64,000 bases of DNA, taken from positions 1 to 64,000 of the forward strand of contig NZ_NINW01000008.1 in the NCBI RefSeq assembly GCF_002188465.1, read 5' to 3'. Of this stretch, positions 17,232 through 25,430 are shown in pieces. Within the stretch, counting starts at the first letter, position 1. Each line of letters starts with the position of its first letter. The notes under the pieces were generated by a model. The model was not told the DNA's origin. It did no database searches and was given only the letters and a program-made list of their open reading frames with translations. A program made the translations under genes and the position numbers. The DNA is from Pigmentiphaga sp. NML080357. Lineage in GTDB: Bacteria > Pseudomonadota > Gammaproteobacteria > Burkholderiales > Burkholderiaceae_B.

Positions 17232-18127
17232 TCCTCCAGCGCGCCCAGCCAGAGCCGGGTGTAGGTGTCGCTGGCACCGCCGTCGTCCGTGCCGCTGCCG
17301 AAGGCGTGCGCGGCCGTGACGACCACCAGCTTTTCGCCGCCGGCGAAGGCGATCAGGTCGCCCGCGCCGATGCGGCTGTCGTAGTCGATGCGAACCGTCT
17401 TGCGATGCACCAGGCAGCGCGTCATGTTGCGCAGGCGCTGGGCATCCTTGAACGGGGCGTAGCGCACCGTGCGCGGCTTCTCGCGGTTGCCGAACACGGC
17501 GGCGCCGTTCGCGTCCAGAGAGAAGAACCAGGGCACCTCGTGGCGCTCTAGAAAGCCGCCATCCACGTCGTCCGATGCGTTGTCGGGCAGCGTCTTCACG
17601 GGCGCCTGCTTGAATAGGTCGGGCAACCGGACGAACTGGAGCCGGCCGGCCTTCCAGCGCACCACGCCGCCTTCCTCTTGCAGCACGCGGGCGACGTGGA
17701 AGGTCGGCGTCTCGCCCACAGGGCAGTAGAAGCGCGGTACAGGAAAATCGGCATCCACCGCCTTGATGGTTGCGCCGGCCGCCTTGTAGATCGCCGACAG
17801 GGCGGCGCTTTCTTTGATGATGGCGCGGCTTCGCACGTAGGCGACGCCGAGGCAGGATTCCAGCAGCGCCGTGATACGGAAGCTCGCCATCTCGCGCGTG
17901 CCCTGGGTGCTGCGCTCGGCCACGCGCACGGACTTGACGATGTGCAGCGTATCGCCGCTGCTGATGGAGAGCTTCTGGCCCTCGGCCAGCAGCTTGTCGA
18001 GGCTGGCGTCGCCGGCCCGGATGTCCGCCTCCAGCGTCATCGGCACCGGTGCCAAGTCGGAGCGCAGCACGGCGGACTTGATGAGGTCGCCGCGAATCTG
18101 CTTGCCGTCGGCGAGAAAGAGAATCAC
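17228..18127 (-). CDS. Baseplate hub protein (gp27/gpD-like)
   Basis: 299 residues. Begins MILFLADGKQIRGDLIKSAV, with early segments typical of late-control gpD/hub proteins that encircle the spike (PVPMTLEADIRAG, KLLAEGQKLSI) and a terminal beta region (KTVRIDYDSRIGAGDLIAFA, KLVVVTAAHAF). It is immediately upstream of the gpV-like gene with a 4-base overlap, the normal hub-spike order. Assignment depends on motif impression and synteny. Confidence 0.7.
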   Translation of the reverse strand: MILFLADGKQIRGDLIKSAVLRSDLAPVPMTLEADIRAGDASLDKLLAEGQKLSISSGDTLHIVKSVRVAERSTQGTREMASFRITALLESCLGVAYVRSRAIIKESAALSAIYKAAGATIKAVDADFPVPRFYCPVGETPTFHVARVLQEEGGVVRWKAGRLQFVRLPDLFKQAPVKTLPDNASDDVDGGFLERHEVPWFFSLDANGAAVFGNREKPRTVRYAPFKDAQRLRNMTRCLVHRKTVRIDYDSRIGAGDLIAFAGGEKLVVVTAAHAFGSGTDDGGASDTYTRLWLGALEE

Positions 18128-18137
18128 GGCCCACCCT

Positions 18138-18521
18138 TCAGACGGTGATGATGGGCTGGAAGAACGCCCGGTGCGGCATGTCGGCCTCGGCCTGGGTGAT
18201 TTCGGCCGCGATTTCGCTGGCCGAACGCCCGAACGGGTCGATGCCCATGCCGCGCGACGCTTCCAGTTGCAGCGCGGTTTCCCGCTCCGCGTAGAGCAGG
18301 AACAGCGGGCGAATCAGCGCCCATTCGGACGTGGTGATGGCGGTGTCGCCGTCGATGTCCGGCACGGGCGTGACGCCCTCGTGCGCGCGCAATGCGGCGA
18401 ACCCAGCATAGAACCGGGTCGCCGCGACGGCCTGCGCCAGAACCGTTTCCTCGTCCAGCAGGTTGCCGGCCGGCCGCTCTTGCGTGGCGAAGGTCTGCGC
18501 CAGATCGGCCAGCTTCGCCAT
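18138..18521 (-). CDS. Small tail/baseplate protein of unknown function
   Basis: 127 residues from ATG 18521, starting MAKLADLAQTFATQERPAGN; helical, with SEWALIRPLFLLYAERETAL and a charged C-terminus. The start overlaps the stop of the upstream tube-like gene by one base (coupled), and the hub gene follows after 10 bases. No family was recognised. Confidence 0.6.
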   Translation of the reverse strand: MAKLADLAQTFATQERPAGNLLDEETVLAQAVAATRFYAGFAALRAHEGVTPVPDIDGDTAITTSEWALIRPLFLLYAERETALQLEASRGMGIDPFGRSASEIAAEITQAEADMPHRAFFQPIITV

Positions 18522-19042
18522 TAGCGGTAGTCGCCCGAGTTGCCGGCGATGATTTCGCCGAAGTAGTGGTAGAACAGCGTGCCGCTGAAGGTCAGCGGCT
18601 GCGAGCGGTTCTCCCAATCGCGGTCGGGCACGTCCATCTGGATGAACGCATCGACGATGCGCTTGGCGCGCAGGAACTTGGTGGGCGTGCCCTCGTAAAT
18701 CTTGGCGTTGAAGGTGGCCCCGCCGCTGGCGTAGGTGCCGCCGCGCGTGATGAGGTTCACCAGCATTTGGTCGATGGAGCCGGCAATCGTCTCGAACATC
18801 GAGATTTGCCCTTGCTGAGCAACCTTCAGTTGCTGCGGCTGCCACATGGTGGCGCCCAGCGGCGTCGGCACTTCGATTTCGCCAGCGGGCGAAAGCTCGG
18901 GCCAGGGAGCCTGCTTGCACAGCAGGTAGTTCCCCTCGAAACCTTCGATTTCAAAGGTGAAGTCGCTGGAAATGACCTTGGCGCCCAGGGCGCGGGTCGT
19001 GTCGTAGAAGCCCTTGAGATAGGCGGCATTGGAGACAGTCAT
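18521..19042 (-). CDS. Tail tube-like protein
   Basis: 173 residues with alternating strands and an end typical of tube-fold proteins: FLRAKRIVDAFIQMDVPDRD and SQPLTFSGTLFYHYFGEIIA. ATG 19042 follows GAAAGGACACGAA. A candidate late promoter element lies upstream, as expected for an abundant virion protein. It could be the tail tube or a gp48/gp54-like tube-initiation protein; the window holds other tube-like genes (18521, 21631 and 332), so which one is the main tube is uncertain. Confidence 0.55.
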   Translation of the reverse strand: MTVSNAAYLKGFYDTTRALGAKVISSDFTFEIEGFEGNYLLCKQAPWPELSPAGEIEVPTPLGATMWQPQQLKVAQQGQISMFETIAGSIDQMLVNLITRGGTYASGGATFNAKIYEGTPTKFLRAKRIVDAFIQMDVPDRDWENRSQPLTFSGTLFYHYFGEIIAGNSGDYR

Positions 19043-19078
19043 TTCGTGTCCTTTCGGTTGATGAAACTCCCCTGCACT

Positions 19079-19117
19079 GTATGGCCCGGCCGCCCGTGGA
19101 ACTGGCGCGGTTTTCCG
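19079..19117 (-). promoter_or_regulatory. Candidate late promoter element upstream of tube-like gene
   Basis: Minus strand CGGAAAAC (19117-19110), 25 bases, CCATAC (19084-19079), then AGTGCAGGGGAG. It lies in the 109-base gap between the holin stop and the tube-like gene. The last 13 bases match the ddrB site exactly. The distance to ATG 19042 leaves room for a short leader with a good ribosome-binding site. Confidence 0.5.
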
Positions 19118-19151
19118 GCTGCCGGCAGGGTTCGGCGCCGGATTTCCCCTG

Positions 19152-19751
19152 TTACTTCTGGCCCGGCGAATCCGCCGTCACCGTGCCCGGCGTCACCGCG
19201 AACTGGCGCACCTCGGCGTTGGCGCGCTGCGTCTCGCCGGTGGTGCCAAACCAGAACGCCAATACTTGCTTCAGCTCGTTGAACCAGTAGCCGACGATGG
19301 TGCCGATGGTCAGGCTGGCGGTGGCATCGCGCAGCAGCGTGTCGGCCATGCCGGAGAAAACGAAAAACACGATGCCGCCGGCGCCGAGCAGCAGCAGGAC
19401 GGTGATGGACGGGCGCACCCAGTCCTTGGGCTGCTGGGCCGCGAGCTTGCGCGCGCTGTCGCGGTCGGCCGCCTCGGCGGCGTACTGCGCGGCGGCCGCC
19501 TGGAGCCGGTTCTGTTCGGCGCTCACCGCGAGCTGCTGGAGCTGCACCCTGGAATTGACCTCCAGCTCCTTGAGCTTGACGGCCGCGTCCGGGTCGCCCA
19601 GCAGCGCGGTGGAAACCGCGTCGGGCGTGGCATCCGTGCCCAGCGCCGTAGCAACAAGGCTGCCCACGGCGGCGCCAGCCGGCCCGCCCAGGATGCCGCC
19701 CAGAATGGGGGCCGCCTTACCGACGACCCCGGCAACGTCTTTCCAGTCCAT
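19152..19751 (-). CDS. Holin of the GTA_holin_3TM type
   Basis: 199 residues. An N-terminal Gly/Ala hydrophobic region (GVVGKAAPILGGILGGPAG) is followed by a charged coiled coil rich in Gln/Ala/Glu (LKELEVNSRVQLQQLAVSAE), then two hydrophobic segments near residues 113-133 and 142-170. This arrangement and the phrase KDWVRPSITVLLLLG are typical of the three-TM holins that release endolysin. It overlaps the endolysin stop by one base, forming a lysis cassette inside the tail module. Confidence 0.8.
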   Translation of the reverse strand: MDWKDVAGVVGKAAPILGGILGGPAGAAVGSLVATALGTDATPDAVSTALLGDPDAAVKLKELEVNSRVQLQQLAVSAEQNRLQAAAAQYAAEAADRDSARKLAAQQPKDWVRPSITVLLLLGAGGIVFFVFSGMADTLLRDATASLTIGTIVGYWFNELKQVLAFWFGTTGETQRANAEVRQFAVTPGTVTADSPGQK

Positions 19752-20350
19752 TACGCAACCTCCGTGTCATGCCGCTCGAAAGCGGCGGCCATCTTGATGT
19801 CGTACTTGTTGGCCGCGTAGTTCGGCCCGTTGTAGTTCTTGGCGAACTTCGCCCAGTCCTGCGCCTTCAGCGCCGCCCAGATGGCCGGGTTGGCCTTCAC
19901 GAAGCGCACGAAGGCGTCCAGGTGCGCGGCCTCGTCGCGGTACATGGCGTTGATGAACGCCTGCACCGAAGCGAAGCCCAGCAGTTGCCAGTGAAAGCCC
20001 ATAATCTGGAACAGGCCCCAGCTCGCGGACTCCAGCGCACAGGCGCGGTTGATCTTGGCGGCCTCGTCCAGCCGGTCGCACTCGGCGACACCGCCCCGGT
20101 AGCCGCCGGCCGTCGGATTGACGACGCCAGGATTGCTTTTGGCGAAGGCGTCCGCACGCTGCTGGCCGATGGCATTCTTGAGTCGGCGGTACATGATGTG
20201 CCGCTCGAACAGGATCACCGGACGGCCATCGGCGTAGAAGCCGTTTCCACGGCTTTCCACCTCGGTGACTGCTTTCACCGCCGCAACGGGCACAGCAAGC
20301 GCCTTGGCCGCCGCCTCGAAGTCGCTTTCCTTCAAACTCTTGGTATCCAT
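19751..20350 (-). CDS. Endolysin, N-acetylmuramidase (DUF3380-type)
   Basis: 199 residues from ATG 20350, overlapping the upstream stop as TGATG. Typical blocks of the family are visible: VKAVTEVESRGNGF with the probable catalytic Glu, VILFERHIMYRRL, NPTAGGYRGG, ACALESASWGLFQIMGFHW and FAKNYNGPNYAANKYDIKM. No signal peptide, so export through the adjacent holin is expected. The family cleaves peptidoglycan between MurNAc and GlcNAc. Confidence 0.9.
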   Translation of the reverse strand: MDTKSLKESDFEAAAKALAVPVAAVKAVTEVESRGNGFYADGRPVILFERHIMYRRLKNAIGQQRADAFAKSNPGVVNPTAGGYRGGVAECDRLDEAAKINRACALESASWGLFQIMGFHWQLLGFASVQAFINAMYRDEAAHLDAFVRFVKANPAIWAALKAQDWAKFAKNYNGPNYAANKYDIKMAAAFERHDTEVA

Positions 20351-20625
20351 CACTTTCCCCCGGAAATATTCGAGACGATTCCGGCCCACACCGCAGCGGC
20401 CAGCGCTGCTGCTACCACACCGATGAAGGCCAGGGTTCCGTGGTCGGCGATCTTGCGCAGCTTCCTGCCGAAGCGAAGATCGGCGCGGAATTCCTCGACA
20501 CTCTCCGGCCTATCGACATCGACACCAAGAATGGCGAAGACCTTCTTCACTGCACGATCTGCCGCTTCAGCCGAAACCGTCTCAGGAGACAAGCAGTGCT
20601 CGTCGTACTTGGATTTCTCGGTCAT
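20350..20625 (-). CDS. Small tail-anchored membrane protein in the lysis cassette
   Basis: 91 residues: a soluble acidic N-terminus, FGRKLRKIADHG, then a single C-terminal hydrophobic segment (about 66-86). It overlaps both neighbours with TGATG junctions, so translation is tightly coupled to the endolysin. The motif FGRKLRKIADHGTLA is one I associate with small conserved phage membrane proteins (DUF6127-like). It could be a holin regulator; the topology does not fit an inner-membrane spanin, which has its anchor at the N-terminus. Confidence 0.65.
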   Translation of the reverse strand: MTEKSKYDEHCLSPETVSAEAADRAVKKVFAILGVDVDRPESVEEFRADLRFGRKLRKIADHGTLAFIGVVAAALAAAVWAGIVSNISGGK

Positions 20626-20849
20626 CAGCGAGTCCTCGCAATGGTCTTGGCGACGATGCCGCAGGCGCGGATAACGTCGTTAAGTCGGTTCACAATTGCC
20701 GCCTGCGTTTTCAATTCGGACTCCCTTCCTTTTTTCCAGTCGTCGAACGGCTTGCCCTCAAAGAATTTCCTGACCGTGCTGGGCTGCATCTGCATGGCGT
20801 CGGCCAGGGATGTCGAGGAATATAGGGTGAGGCTAGAGGCCAGATTCAT
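20625..20849 (-). CDS. Small protein of unknown function upstream of the lysis genes
   Basis: 74 residues, Ser/Thr-rich start (MNLASSLTLYSSTSLADAMQ) followed by QPSTVRKFFEGKPFDDWKKG, which could be a helix-turn-helix-like fragment. It overlaps the upstream tail gene by 17 bases and the next gene by one base. Coupling on both sides supports a real gene; no family was recognised. Confidence 0.5.
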   Translation of the reverse strand: MNLASSLTLYSSTSLADAMQMQPSTVRKFFEGKPFDDWKKGRESELKTQAAIVNRLNDVIRACGIVAKTIARTR

Positions 20850-21618
20850 CAGGTTTTCCGACCAGTTCGCGCGCCATTCGAGAGAGGCAGGTATGAACCG
20901 GAAATCGGGCCGGCGGCAGGTTCGCTGCCGCCCCTCCTTTGGGCATCGCCACGATGCCGTCCTTGCTGAACTCGGTCTTGAACAGGTGGTGCAGCTTCTC
21001 GCGGCCGGCGAAGTAGAGCGCCATCAGCGCGGAGAAGTCACTTTCGGGGAAGGCGCCCATGATCTTCATGCGCGCCACCATGAACTCGTCGAAGGCGCCC
21101 TCGGCCATGTCAGCGTCCGGCACGCTCTCATCCGAGCGCACCATCTGCGCGGCCATCGCGCCCAGAATCCAATGCAGGCGGCCGGACAGCGGCTTGCCCG
21201 AGGCGTCCTGCACCTCGCCAGTCATGCGCTCGATGGACTCGGCCATCGCGCCGGTCAGGTGCCGGATGTGCCAGGTGTCGCCGCCGACCTCGCCCACCTC
21301 GATCTGCGGGGCCTGGGTCTGGATGTCGGCCGCGCCGTCCAGGTAGTCCGAATAGTGGCCCTCACCCAGGGCGAAGTCGGGGCCGTCCTCGGCCGTCGCG
21401 GCCAGGTAGTGCGCCACGGCCAACATGCGCTCTTGCACCGTCCAGGCGGCGGGGTCGTCGATGCCCTGCGCAGACGCCACCGCCGCGCGCAGGAAGGCCG
21501 TGCAGGACGCTTCTTCCAGGTGCGTCGGCATCGACGCGATGGCGACGGACTCGGCGATGGACAGCTCGCGCAGTTGCACCGTCAGGCGGCGCGTGCGCAG
21601 CAGGGGAAAGTGAATCAT
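20833..21618 (-). CDS. Putative tail assembly or baseplate protein
   Basis: 261 residues. The N-terminus (TRRLTVQLRELSIAESVAIA, THLEEASCTAFLRAAV) and a middle segment (DTWHIRHLTGAMAESIERM) recall the T4 gp26/gp51-type baseplate or assembly-chaperone proteins encoded after sheath and tube genes. The C-terminus is basic and Pro-rich. I see no slippery frameshift site of the lambda G/GT type near its end. The assignment is by position. Confidence 0.5.
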   Translation of the reverse strand: MIHFPLLRTRRLTVQLRELSIAESVAIASMPTHLEEASCTAFLRAAVASAQGIDDPAAWTVQERMLAVAHYLAATAEDGPDFALGEGHYSDYLDGAADIQTQAPQIEVGEVGGDTWHIRHLTGAMAESIERMTGEVQDASGKPLSGRLHWILGAMAAQMVRSDESVPDADMAEGAFDEFMVARMKIMGAFPESDFSALMALYFAGREKLHHLFKTEFSKDGIVAMPKGGAAANLPPARFPVHTCLSRMARELVGKPDESGL

Positions 21619-21630
21619 CGTCTGGTGCTC

Positions 21631-22443
21631 CTACATGGAAACGATGGCCGCATTGCTCCAGTCCTTGCGGTCGAGCGCGGTCAGCGTGCAGAGGGTCATG
21701 GGAACGGCGAGCTGGACGAACCGCCCGCTAGCATCCACGGGGGAATTGAGGGGCATACCGATGGACTCGATCACCAGGGGTGAGAAGATGCGGCCCTTGT
21801 ATTTCAGGGCAACCCGCGTGGGCGCCTTCGAGGGCATCAGGGCCTCGACATAGCCCATGTCGCCCTTGGCCGTCTCGGCCGCGCGCGCGAGCACGGAGCC
21901 GTCCTTGGACAGCTCGATGGGCAAGGCCCACTCCATCAGCTTGTTGAATGGCGCCTCGACTTCGCTGGCGGAATCGCGCCAGGCCCGGAACAGCGCAGTC
22001 ACCGTGATCTTGACGGGCGGCATCCCGTTGAACACCTGCGTGCTGTTCAGCTTCGTGATGCCGGTGCGTCCCTCGAACTGCTTGAGGAACTCGTTGGACT
22101 TCTGCTGCGCGGAGCCTTCCTTGGACTTGCCCATGACCGCATCGACTACGGGCTGGAGCGCACCGGATTGCAGCATCGCCATCAGCGCCGGGGCCTTCGA
22201 CTCCGGGCCGGCTTGCTCGAACGGGCTTTGCCAGTTGAGCACCATTTCCAGATTGGCGTCGGTCAGCGGCGCCATGACCGCGATAGGGTCGGTCTTGCCC
22301 TCGATGCGACCCCAGGCGTCATCGCCCGTCTTCGCCACCTCGTAGAAGGTGGCGATCAGGTGCGGGGAAAGCCCGTCCCAGATGGAAGTCAGGGCGTTCG
22401 CGCCCAGCGTGGCCGCTTGGCCGATGGATGGAATGGTTGCCAT
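21631..22443 (-). CDS. Tail tube-fold structural protein
   Basis: 270 residues from ATG 22443; the frame is open much further upstream but only as a shadow of the sheath gene. The C-terminal half has tube-fold-like strands: PPVKITVTALFRAWRDSASE, YKGRIFSPLVIESIGMPLNS and FVQLAVPMTLCTLTALDRKD. It lies two genes after the sheath. It may be a gp48/gp54-like tube-baseplate adaptor rather than the main tube. Function in the tail is likely; exact role is inferred. Confidence 0.6.
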   Translation of the reverse strand: MATIPSIGQAATLGANALTSIWDGLSPHLIATFYEVAKTGDDAWGRIEGKTDPIAVMAPLTDANLEMVLNWQSPFEQAGPESKAPALMAMLQSGALQPVVDAVMGKSKEGSAQQKSNEFLKQFEGRTGITKLNSTQVFNGMPPVKITVTALFRAWRDSASEVEAPFNKLMEWALPIELSKDGSVLARAAETAKGDMGYVEALMPSKAPTRVALKYKGRIFSPLVIESIGMPLNSPVDASGRFVQLAVPMTLCTLTALDRKDWSNAAIVSM

Positions 22444-22505
22444 AGCAAAAAAATGGCGCCGCCGGCGGTAGCACAGCGGCGCCCAAGTCCCCCTCGGAGC
22501 AGCGG

Positions 22506-23180
22506 TTACAGGCCGGCCTTGCGGCGCAGGCGCATGGACTTCAGGCGGCGCATCATGGCGCCGGCGGAGTGGCTTTTCATACGGGCCTTGCGGATGGCGA
22601 CTTTCTGCTTGGCCGACAGGCGCACGGTGCCGGAGATGCGCTTGTTGATGCGCACCTTCTTGCCGTTGCGCACGGCCACCGTCTTGCGATACACCGCATC
22701 GAGGGCCGGCGCGTTGTCGTCGTCCGAAAACACGAAGCTGTCGATTTCGGCGCTGGCCGCGTCGTCGCCATCGGGCAGCACCGAAGCCACCAGGTCGCGC
22801 ACGCGGTCGGCCGCGTCGTCGTCCCAGTCGTTTAGCAGCGCACCGGCGTCTTCCTCGGTGACGCCAGCCTTGACCAGGTAGTCCCAGGCCGCGTTGAGCG
22901 CCACTTCCAGCACGCCCTGTTCGTCCTCGGTGACATCGCCGTCGTGGTTGGCGTCGGCGATGCCCACGAACATCGCCATCAGGCGGTCGGCATAGCTTTC
23001 GCCGTCGTCCAGGTCGTCGGTTTCCGCCCACTGCTGAACGACCGCGATGGCCGACAGCTTGATGTCGCGGAGGGTGTAGTCGTCGGCGCCGGACAGCGCC
23101 GGCTCGTCGCCGGTCGAGTCCAGCACCTTGACGGGTTCGCGGCGCTTCATCGCCCCGCGCAACAGTTCGCTCATGCTCAT
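22506..23180 (-). CDS. Tail-module protein with a canonical EF-hand loop and basic tail
   Basis: 224 residues. Residues 76-87 form a textbook calcium-binding EF-hand loop, D76-x-N78-x-D80-G-D82-x-T84-x-x-E87. The middle is strongly acidic (DDAADRV, DGDDAASAEID), whereas the last 60 residues are very basic (GKKVRINKRISGTVRLSAKQ, MRRLKSMRLRRKAGL). It sits between sheath and tube-like genes. A calcium-dependent structural or assembly role is possible; I do not recognise the family. Confidence 0.6.
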   Translation of the reverse strand: MSMSELLRGAMKRREPVKVLDSTGDEPALSGADDYTLRDIKLSAIAVVQQWAETDDLDDGESYADRLMAMFVGIADANHDGDVTEDEQGVLEVALNAAWDYLVKAGVTEEDAGALLNDWDDDAADRVRDLVASVLPDGDDAASAEIDSFVFSDDDNAPALDAVYRKTVAVRNGKKVRINKRISGTVRLSAKQKVAIRKARMKSHSAGAMMRRLKSMRLRRKAGL

Positions 23181-23204
23181 GTTGATGTCCTTCTCGGTGA
23201 TGGG

Positions 23205-24869
23205 TTACTTGGTCAGCGTCTGGGTGACGAAGGTCTGGCGGTTCGTGCCGTCGTAGCGGAGCCAGTAGGACACGTCCATCGCGTCGTAGGGGCGTTGCTC
23301 GTTCGGGCGCACGTCGTAGGCCCAGGCCGCACCGTTCATCTGCGGGTCGTTGGACGGCACCAGCCAGCCGGACGCCTGCGCACCCTCGAACAGGGTGGTC
23401 AGGAAGTCCCGCATCTTCTTCACGGACACGTCCATCGGAAGTTGCAGGAAGTCCTTGGCCGCGCGCGTCACGGACTCGTCGATGCTGGTGGACATATCCG
23501 CCACCGCGATCAGCTTCTTCAGGCTCGACTCGACCAGCGCGCAGGTCAGCGAATCGCGGAACACGTAGCGGCCGCCGCCGGTGTACGTCTCGTAGATCAC
23601 CGGGTTGATCTTCGCGCGCGCCAGCAGGTTGAGTTCCTGATTGGTCGGCGAGTAGGTCTGCACGATGCGCGTGCGCTGGAGCGGCCATTCCCGGCCCGCG
23701 ATGGGGTAGTTCTTCGGCGCGAAGCCCTTGGCGTTCTTCTGGGCGTTGCGGCCGCAGCCGTAGGCGATGTTCAGCGTCTCGGTGCCGAAGTAGCCGTGCG
23801 GATTGATGCCGGTCGGGTCGTCGGACTTCAGCGGCGCCCAGAATGCGTGCATCAGGTGCGCGGTCTGGCTGGCGCCCATGTTGAGCTGATTCACGAACGC
23901 GACGGCCGCCTCCGGCGCCAGGTTGCCCGGAATGCCGAAACGGAGCTGGCGGTTCGTGTCGAACGCGAGCTGGGCGAGCTGCGCCAGCAAGGCCGGGGCC
24001 TGCGTGCCACCGGACGAGATGTAGGCGTAGTCGAACTGCGTGTATTGCAGCTTGTCGCGCGCCGCCATGTAGTCCTGGGTGGTGTAGGCCGTGCCGCCCT
24101 CGACGAAGCACACCAGCGTGCCGGACTTCGCCCACTTCTGCTGCCCGTTGGTGTCGTAGCCGTAGGCCGCGGAATCGGAGCCGATCACAGCCGAGGCGCC
24201 GGTGACGCCCGTGGTGATTTCCACCGCGTCGGTCTGCGCCAGGGCCACGTCGGGCAGGTAGGCCGAGTTGCCGTAATCGTCCTTGGCGTCGCTTTTCAGC
24301 GAACCGTAGAACTCGTACAGCAGGTTGCCGTCCTTGTCCCGCAGGCGCAGGGTCAGCTTGTCATTGTCGGCCGGCAGGCCGCCAGAGGTGACTTCCTCGG
24401 CGCGGAACTCCAGCACGATGCCGTCGTTGAAGCACTCCAGGTGCTTGACGGCGAACAGATACGGCGTGGCCGGCAGGTTTTCGGACACGGTGAAGGTGAA
24501 ATTGCCGGTCGGAGCCGGGGTTTCATCCTCGCTCATCTCCGCTGCCACCACGGCGTACTTGATGACGGCAGCCGACGTGCTCAAACGCTGGACGATGGCT
24601 TGATAGGCGCCCTTGTTCAGGGCCTCCACCACATGCACCCACGCCTCGTTCAGCGCAGACAGGCGCACCTGCTCGCCGCTACCCAGCTTCTTGAACACGT
24701 TGCCGCGATCAACGGCGAACGGCTTGTCGATGCGGCCACGGGTAGCCCGCATCATGATGCCGAACACCTGATCGGAATTGTCGGTGGTCGGGATTTCGGA
24801 GTTGTCGCGCAGCGGGTTGAGCTGCACGCCGGATTCCGAACCCAGTTGTCGCACGAAAGCGGTACTCAT
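23205..24869 (-). CDS. Contractile tail sheath protein
   Basis: 554 residues, the usual size for phage sheaths. Begins MSTAFVRQLGSESGVQLNPL with the N-terminal arm. Sheath-like blocks include DQVFGIMMRATRGRIDKPFA near the start and, in the C-terminal subtilisin-like sheath fold, INPVIYETYTGGGRYVFRDS and ADMSTSIDESVTRAAKDFLQ. The end (MDVSYWLRYDGTNRQTFVTQ) resembles the strand-exchange C-terminal arm. The middle domain is probably an exposed insertion. It defines the phage as a myovirus. Confidence 0.85.
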   Translation of the reverse strand: MSTAFVRQLGSESGVQLNPLRDNSEIPTTDNSDQVFGIMMRATRGRIDKPFAVDRGNVFKKLGSGEQVRLSALNEAWVHVVEALNKGAYQAIVQRLSTSAAVIKYAVVAAEMSEDETPAPTGNFTFTVSENLPATPYLFAVKHLECFNDGIVLEFRAEEVTSGGLPADNDKLTLRLRDKDGNLLYEFYGSLKSDAKDDYGNSAYLPDVALAQTDAVEITTGVTGASAVIGSDSAAYGYDTNGQQKWAKSGTLVCFVEGGTAYTTQDYMAARDKLQYTQFDYAYISSGGTQAPALLAQLAQLAFDTNRQLRFGIPGNLAPEAAVAFVNQLNMGASQTAHLMHAFWAPLKSDDPTGINPHGYFGTETLNIAYGCGRNAQKNAKGFAPKNYPIAGREWPLQRTRIVQTYSPTNQELNLLARAKINPVIYETYTGGGRYVFRDSLTCALVESSLKKLIAVADMSTSIDESVTRAAKDFLQLPMDVSVKKMRDFLTTLFEGAQASGWLVPSNDPQMNGAAWAYDVRPNEQRPYDAMDVSYWLRYDGTNRQTFVTQTLTK

Positions 24870-24884
24870 GGCCTCTCCCCTCGA

Positions 24885-25415
24885 TTAAGCGTTCGCGGCG
24901 CCGGTGTCGGCAGCGCCTTCCGTGCCGTCGCCAGCGTCGGCGGGCGCGGCATCCAGCAGCGCAGCCAGGTCGGCCTTCTTGGCGTTGGCCGCGAACTCGA
25001 TGCCCTTGGCCTTCAGCGCGTCCTTGAGCTGGTCGTAGGTCAGGCCATCGGACGGCTTCTTGGCGGTTTCGGTGCTGTCGCCAGTGGGCGCGCCAGCGTC
25101 GGCGGCGGCCTCGGCCGCTTCCGAGATGGTCAGCGCCAACTCGCAGCGGCTCAGTTCGGCGATCTGCTCGACGCTCGACGCCAGGCGCTGGAACAGGTCG
25201 TGATCGGCGATCACCACCGTCTTCCGGCTGTCCTTGGGATTGGCGACGTGGCGGAGGAACAGGCCCTCGACCTCGGGGAACACCACGTCCTGGGGCATGT
25301 GGTTCTGCACCACCACCTTCAGGGGATACGCGGCATCGGCGAAAACCTCGGCTACGAGGTCGTTGGCGTCCTTCCCGGTCAGGGAAGGAGCGCCCAGTTC
25401 AACAGTGCGGGTCAT
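24885..25415 (-). CDS. Head/neck protein with C-terminal HeH/SAP-like domain
   Basis: 176 residues, between the major capsid and sheath genes. The N-terminal 100 residues are beta-rich (YPLKVVVQNHMPQDVVFPEV, FLRHVANPKDSRKTVVIADH). After an Ala-rich linker comes DGLTYDQLKDALKAKGIEFA then KKADLAALLDA, the helix-extension-helix pattern seen in LEM/SAP-like DNA-binding ends of many phage head proteins. Probably a virion component binding DNA or the capsid; inferred. Confidence 0.65.
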   Translation of the reverse strand: MTRTVELGAPSLTGKDANDLVAEVFADAAYPLKVVVQNHMPQDVVFPEVEGLFLRHVANPKDSRKTVVIADHDLFQRLASSVEQIAELSRCELALTISEAAEAAADAGAPTGDSTETAKKPSDGLTYDQLKDALKAKGIEFAANAKKADLAALLDAAPADAGDGTEGAADTGAANA

Positions 25416-25430
25416 GGCTCCATCCGTCCT

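Noticed and set aside
16812-18134. A single 440-residue protein spanning hub and spike
   Set aside because: The upstream part is a shadow of the hub gene in another frame; hub and spike start and stop cleanly with an ATGA overlap.
20833-21618. Programmed -1 frameshift of the G/GT type in the tail-chaperone-like gene
   Set aside because: No slippery heptamer was found near the 3' end and the next frame encodes a separately started protein.
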